NCBI GenBank assembly: GCA_030603375.1
Contig: JAUVXY010000081.1
Span: 1-6,339, forward strand
Direction: 5' to 3'
DNA length: 6,339 nucleotides
Source: Actinomycetes bacterium
GTDB lineage: Bacteria > Actinomycetota > Humimicrobiia > Humimicrobiales > Humimicrobiaceae
This document shows positions 5,520 through 6,339 of the stretch, piece after piece (the first letter of the stretch is position 1; each line of letters begins with the position of its first letter). Position numbers and translations under genes: made by a program. The notes below the pieces were generated by a model that did no database searches, was not told the origin of the DNA, and saw only the letters and a program-made list of their open reading frames with translations.

Positions 5520-6276
5520 AATTTAAGTCCTCGTAAACCCTTTCTGAAAGATCGGCAATGCTTCTTATTATTCGCAGGTTGTAGTTGAAAATAGGAAAAG
5601 GCCCTTTATTTAAAAACAAGAGTTCTATGTCCCTGTCATAGGGAATAAAAGCTTTTACGGGGTAATTTAAAATACTGCTTAACCTGGACGGTGAGATGGA
5701 AGGCTTTATGTTAAATTTATTAATTACAACATCCAGATTATAGGAAAAGTCATTACAGCAAATGCCATCTACCAGTAAATTTAGATTACTTACCGAAATG
5801 AAGTCAGCCAGTGAAACAATAATAAATTTATCTACATATTCAATAAGATCTAATTCGTTATGCACCAGCAGATAATATGGAAAATCTATGCAGACAATGT
5901 CAAAATTATTTCCTAAAACATCCAGGAGAACTTCCAGGTTTTTGCCGCAAAAAATTTTATTCTTTTCAATCTTGAGAGAGGGAAGTATTAAGTTCAGACT
6001 GCTGTCAAAATTTACAACTAACCTTCTTAAAATAGATACGTCCAGCTCGCTAACAATATCTTCAATGTCTCCCAGGTCTCTAACATCTCTGCCTTCTATA
6101 TTAAAAATAATCCTGCTGTCTTTTTTGCCAATATTTAAATCCAAAAGCAGCACATTTTTATTTGTTTTCCTCGCAAGATAAGCTGAAACACAACTGGCAG
6201 CAAAGCTGCATCCGCATCCGCCCTTGCTTCCGGAAAATAGTATTATTTTAGATTCATTTTTTTCTAATCTTGTCAT
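5509..6276 (-). CDS. tadZ: TadZ/CpaE-like MinD/ParA-family ATPase
   Basis: This is a 255-residue ParA/MinD-fold protein that, in characterised Tad systems, localises the assembly machine at a cell pole or focus. The P-loop reads SGSKGGCGCSF (15-25). The deviant-Walker lysine (K18) is present, but the usual second lysine of GK[ST] is replaced by C23. CpaE/TadZ proteins commonly lose this lysine (GGVGAS or GGVGSS), which supports the assignment over MinD or ParA. Walker A' is LLLDLNIG (43-50) and Walker B is FDIVCIDFPYY (125-135). The VINKFNIKPSISPSRLSSIL region (184-203) and IPYDRDIELLFLNKGPFP (211-228) match the CpaE C-terminal half. The N-terminal receiver-like domain found in longer CpaE and TadZ proteins is absent. 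The start is ATG at 6274-6276, with AAGGA six bases upstream. It is the first identifiable gene of the operon here. Confidence 0.88.
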   Translation of the reverse strand: MTRLEKNESKIILFSGSKGGCGCSFAASCVSAYLARKTNKNVLLLDLNIGKKDSRIIFNIEGRDVRDLGDIEDIVSELDVSILRRLVVNFDSSLNLILPSLKIEKNKIFCGKNLEVLLDVLGNNFDIVCIDFPYYLLVHNELDLIEYVDKFIIVSLADFISVSNLNLLVDGICCNDFSYNLDVVINKFNIKPSISPSRLSSILNYPVKAFIPYDRDIELLFLNKGPFPIFNYNLRIIRSIADLSERVYEDLNYGA

Positions 6277-6339
6277 AACATTTCCTTTGCTTTTAAATTA
6301 ATTTTTTGTAATGCCTTTTTAAATTTTATTTATACCGTC
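6277..6339. other. Window edge upstream of tadZ
   Basis: These 63 AT-rich bases contain the tadZ ribosome binding site (AAGGA on the minus strand). On the minus strand all three frames hit stops within the first seven codons, so at most the last few residues of an upstream gene (for example ...DGINKI) could be here. No promoter can be called. Confidence 0.5.

Noticed and set aside
6277..6330. Short minus-strand frame ending KALQKINLKAKEML with its TGA on the tadZ start
   Set aside because: A stop precedes it after 18 codons and it has no start codon or ribosome site, so it is not a gene end that I can support.

Overview
The window is AT-rich DNA in which every supportable gene lies on the minus strand. 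DUF951 next to ychF, the absence of any outer-membrane secretin or pilotin gene, and strong AGGAGG-type ribosome binding sites all suggest a low-GC Gram-positive bacterium (Bacillota, probably a clostridial lineage). The taxon is inferred from gene content only.

Read in transcription order (from high to low coordinates), the window opens with about 60 bases holding no identifiable gene. A compact Tad (tight adherence / Flp type IVc pilus) locus follows: a TadZ/CpaE-like MinD-family ATPase (5509-6276), the TadA/CpaF secretion ATPase (4227-5519), the two platform proteins TadB (3371-about 4243) and TadC (2473-3360), a 63-residue Flp-type prepilin (2206-2397), a TadE-like minor pseudopilin (1653-2069) and a TadF/TadG-like one-TM protein (1213-1662). 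Most of these genes overlap or nearly touch, so they probably form one operon. Only the pilin is set apart, with about 75 bases before it and 136 bases after it. No prepilin peptidase (TadV/CpaA) or CpaB gene is in view.

After the pilus genes come a single-stranded-DNA-binding protein without the usual acidic C-terminal tip (796-1188), a DUF951 zinc-ribbon-like small protein (469-657) and the first 133 codons of the YchF/OLA1 ATPase (1-401), which runs off the window. The ssb gene starts only 24 bases after the last pilus gene and has a strong ribosome binding site, so it may be co-transcribed with the pilus operon.

How the parts would work: TadZ positions the machine, TadA hydrolyses ATP to drive assembly, TadB and TadC form the inner-membrane platform, and the Flp-type pilin, once cleaved, is polymerised with TadE/TadF-like minor subunits. 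The most unusual DNA surrounds the pilin gene. A perfect 13-base repeat carrying a near-maximal anti-SD complement lies twice upstream of it, and a set of mutually exclusive stem-loops begins at its stop codon. This layout could stabilise the pilin segment of the message selectively. I see no transposon, CRISPR array, tRNA or rRNA.
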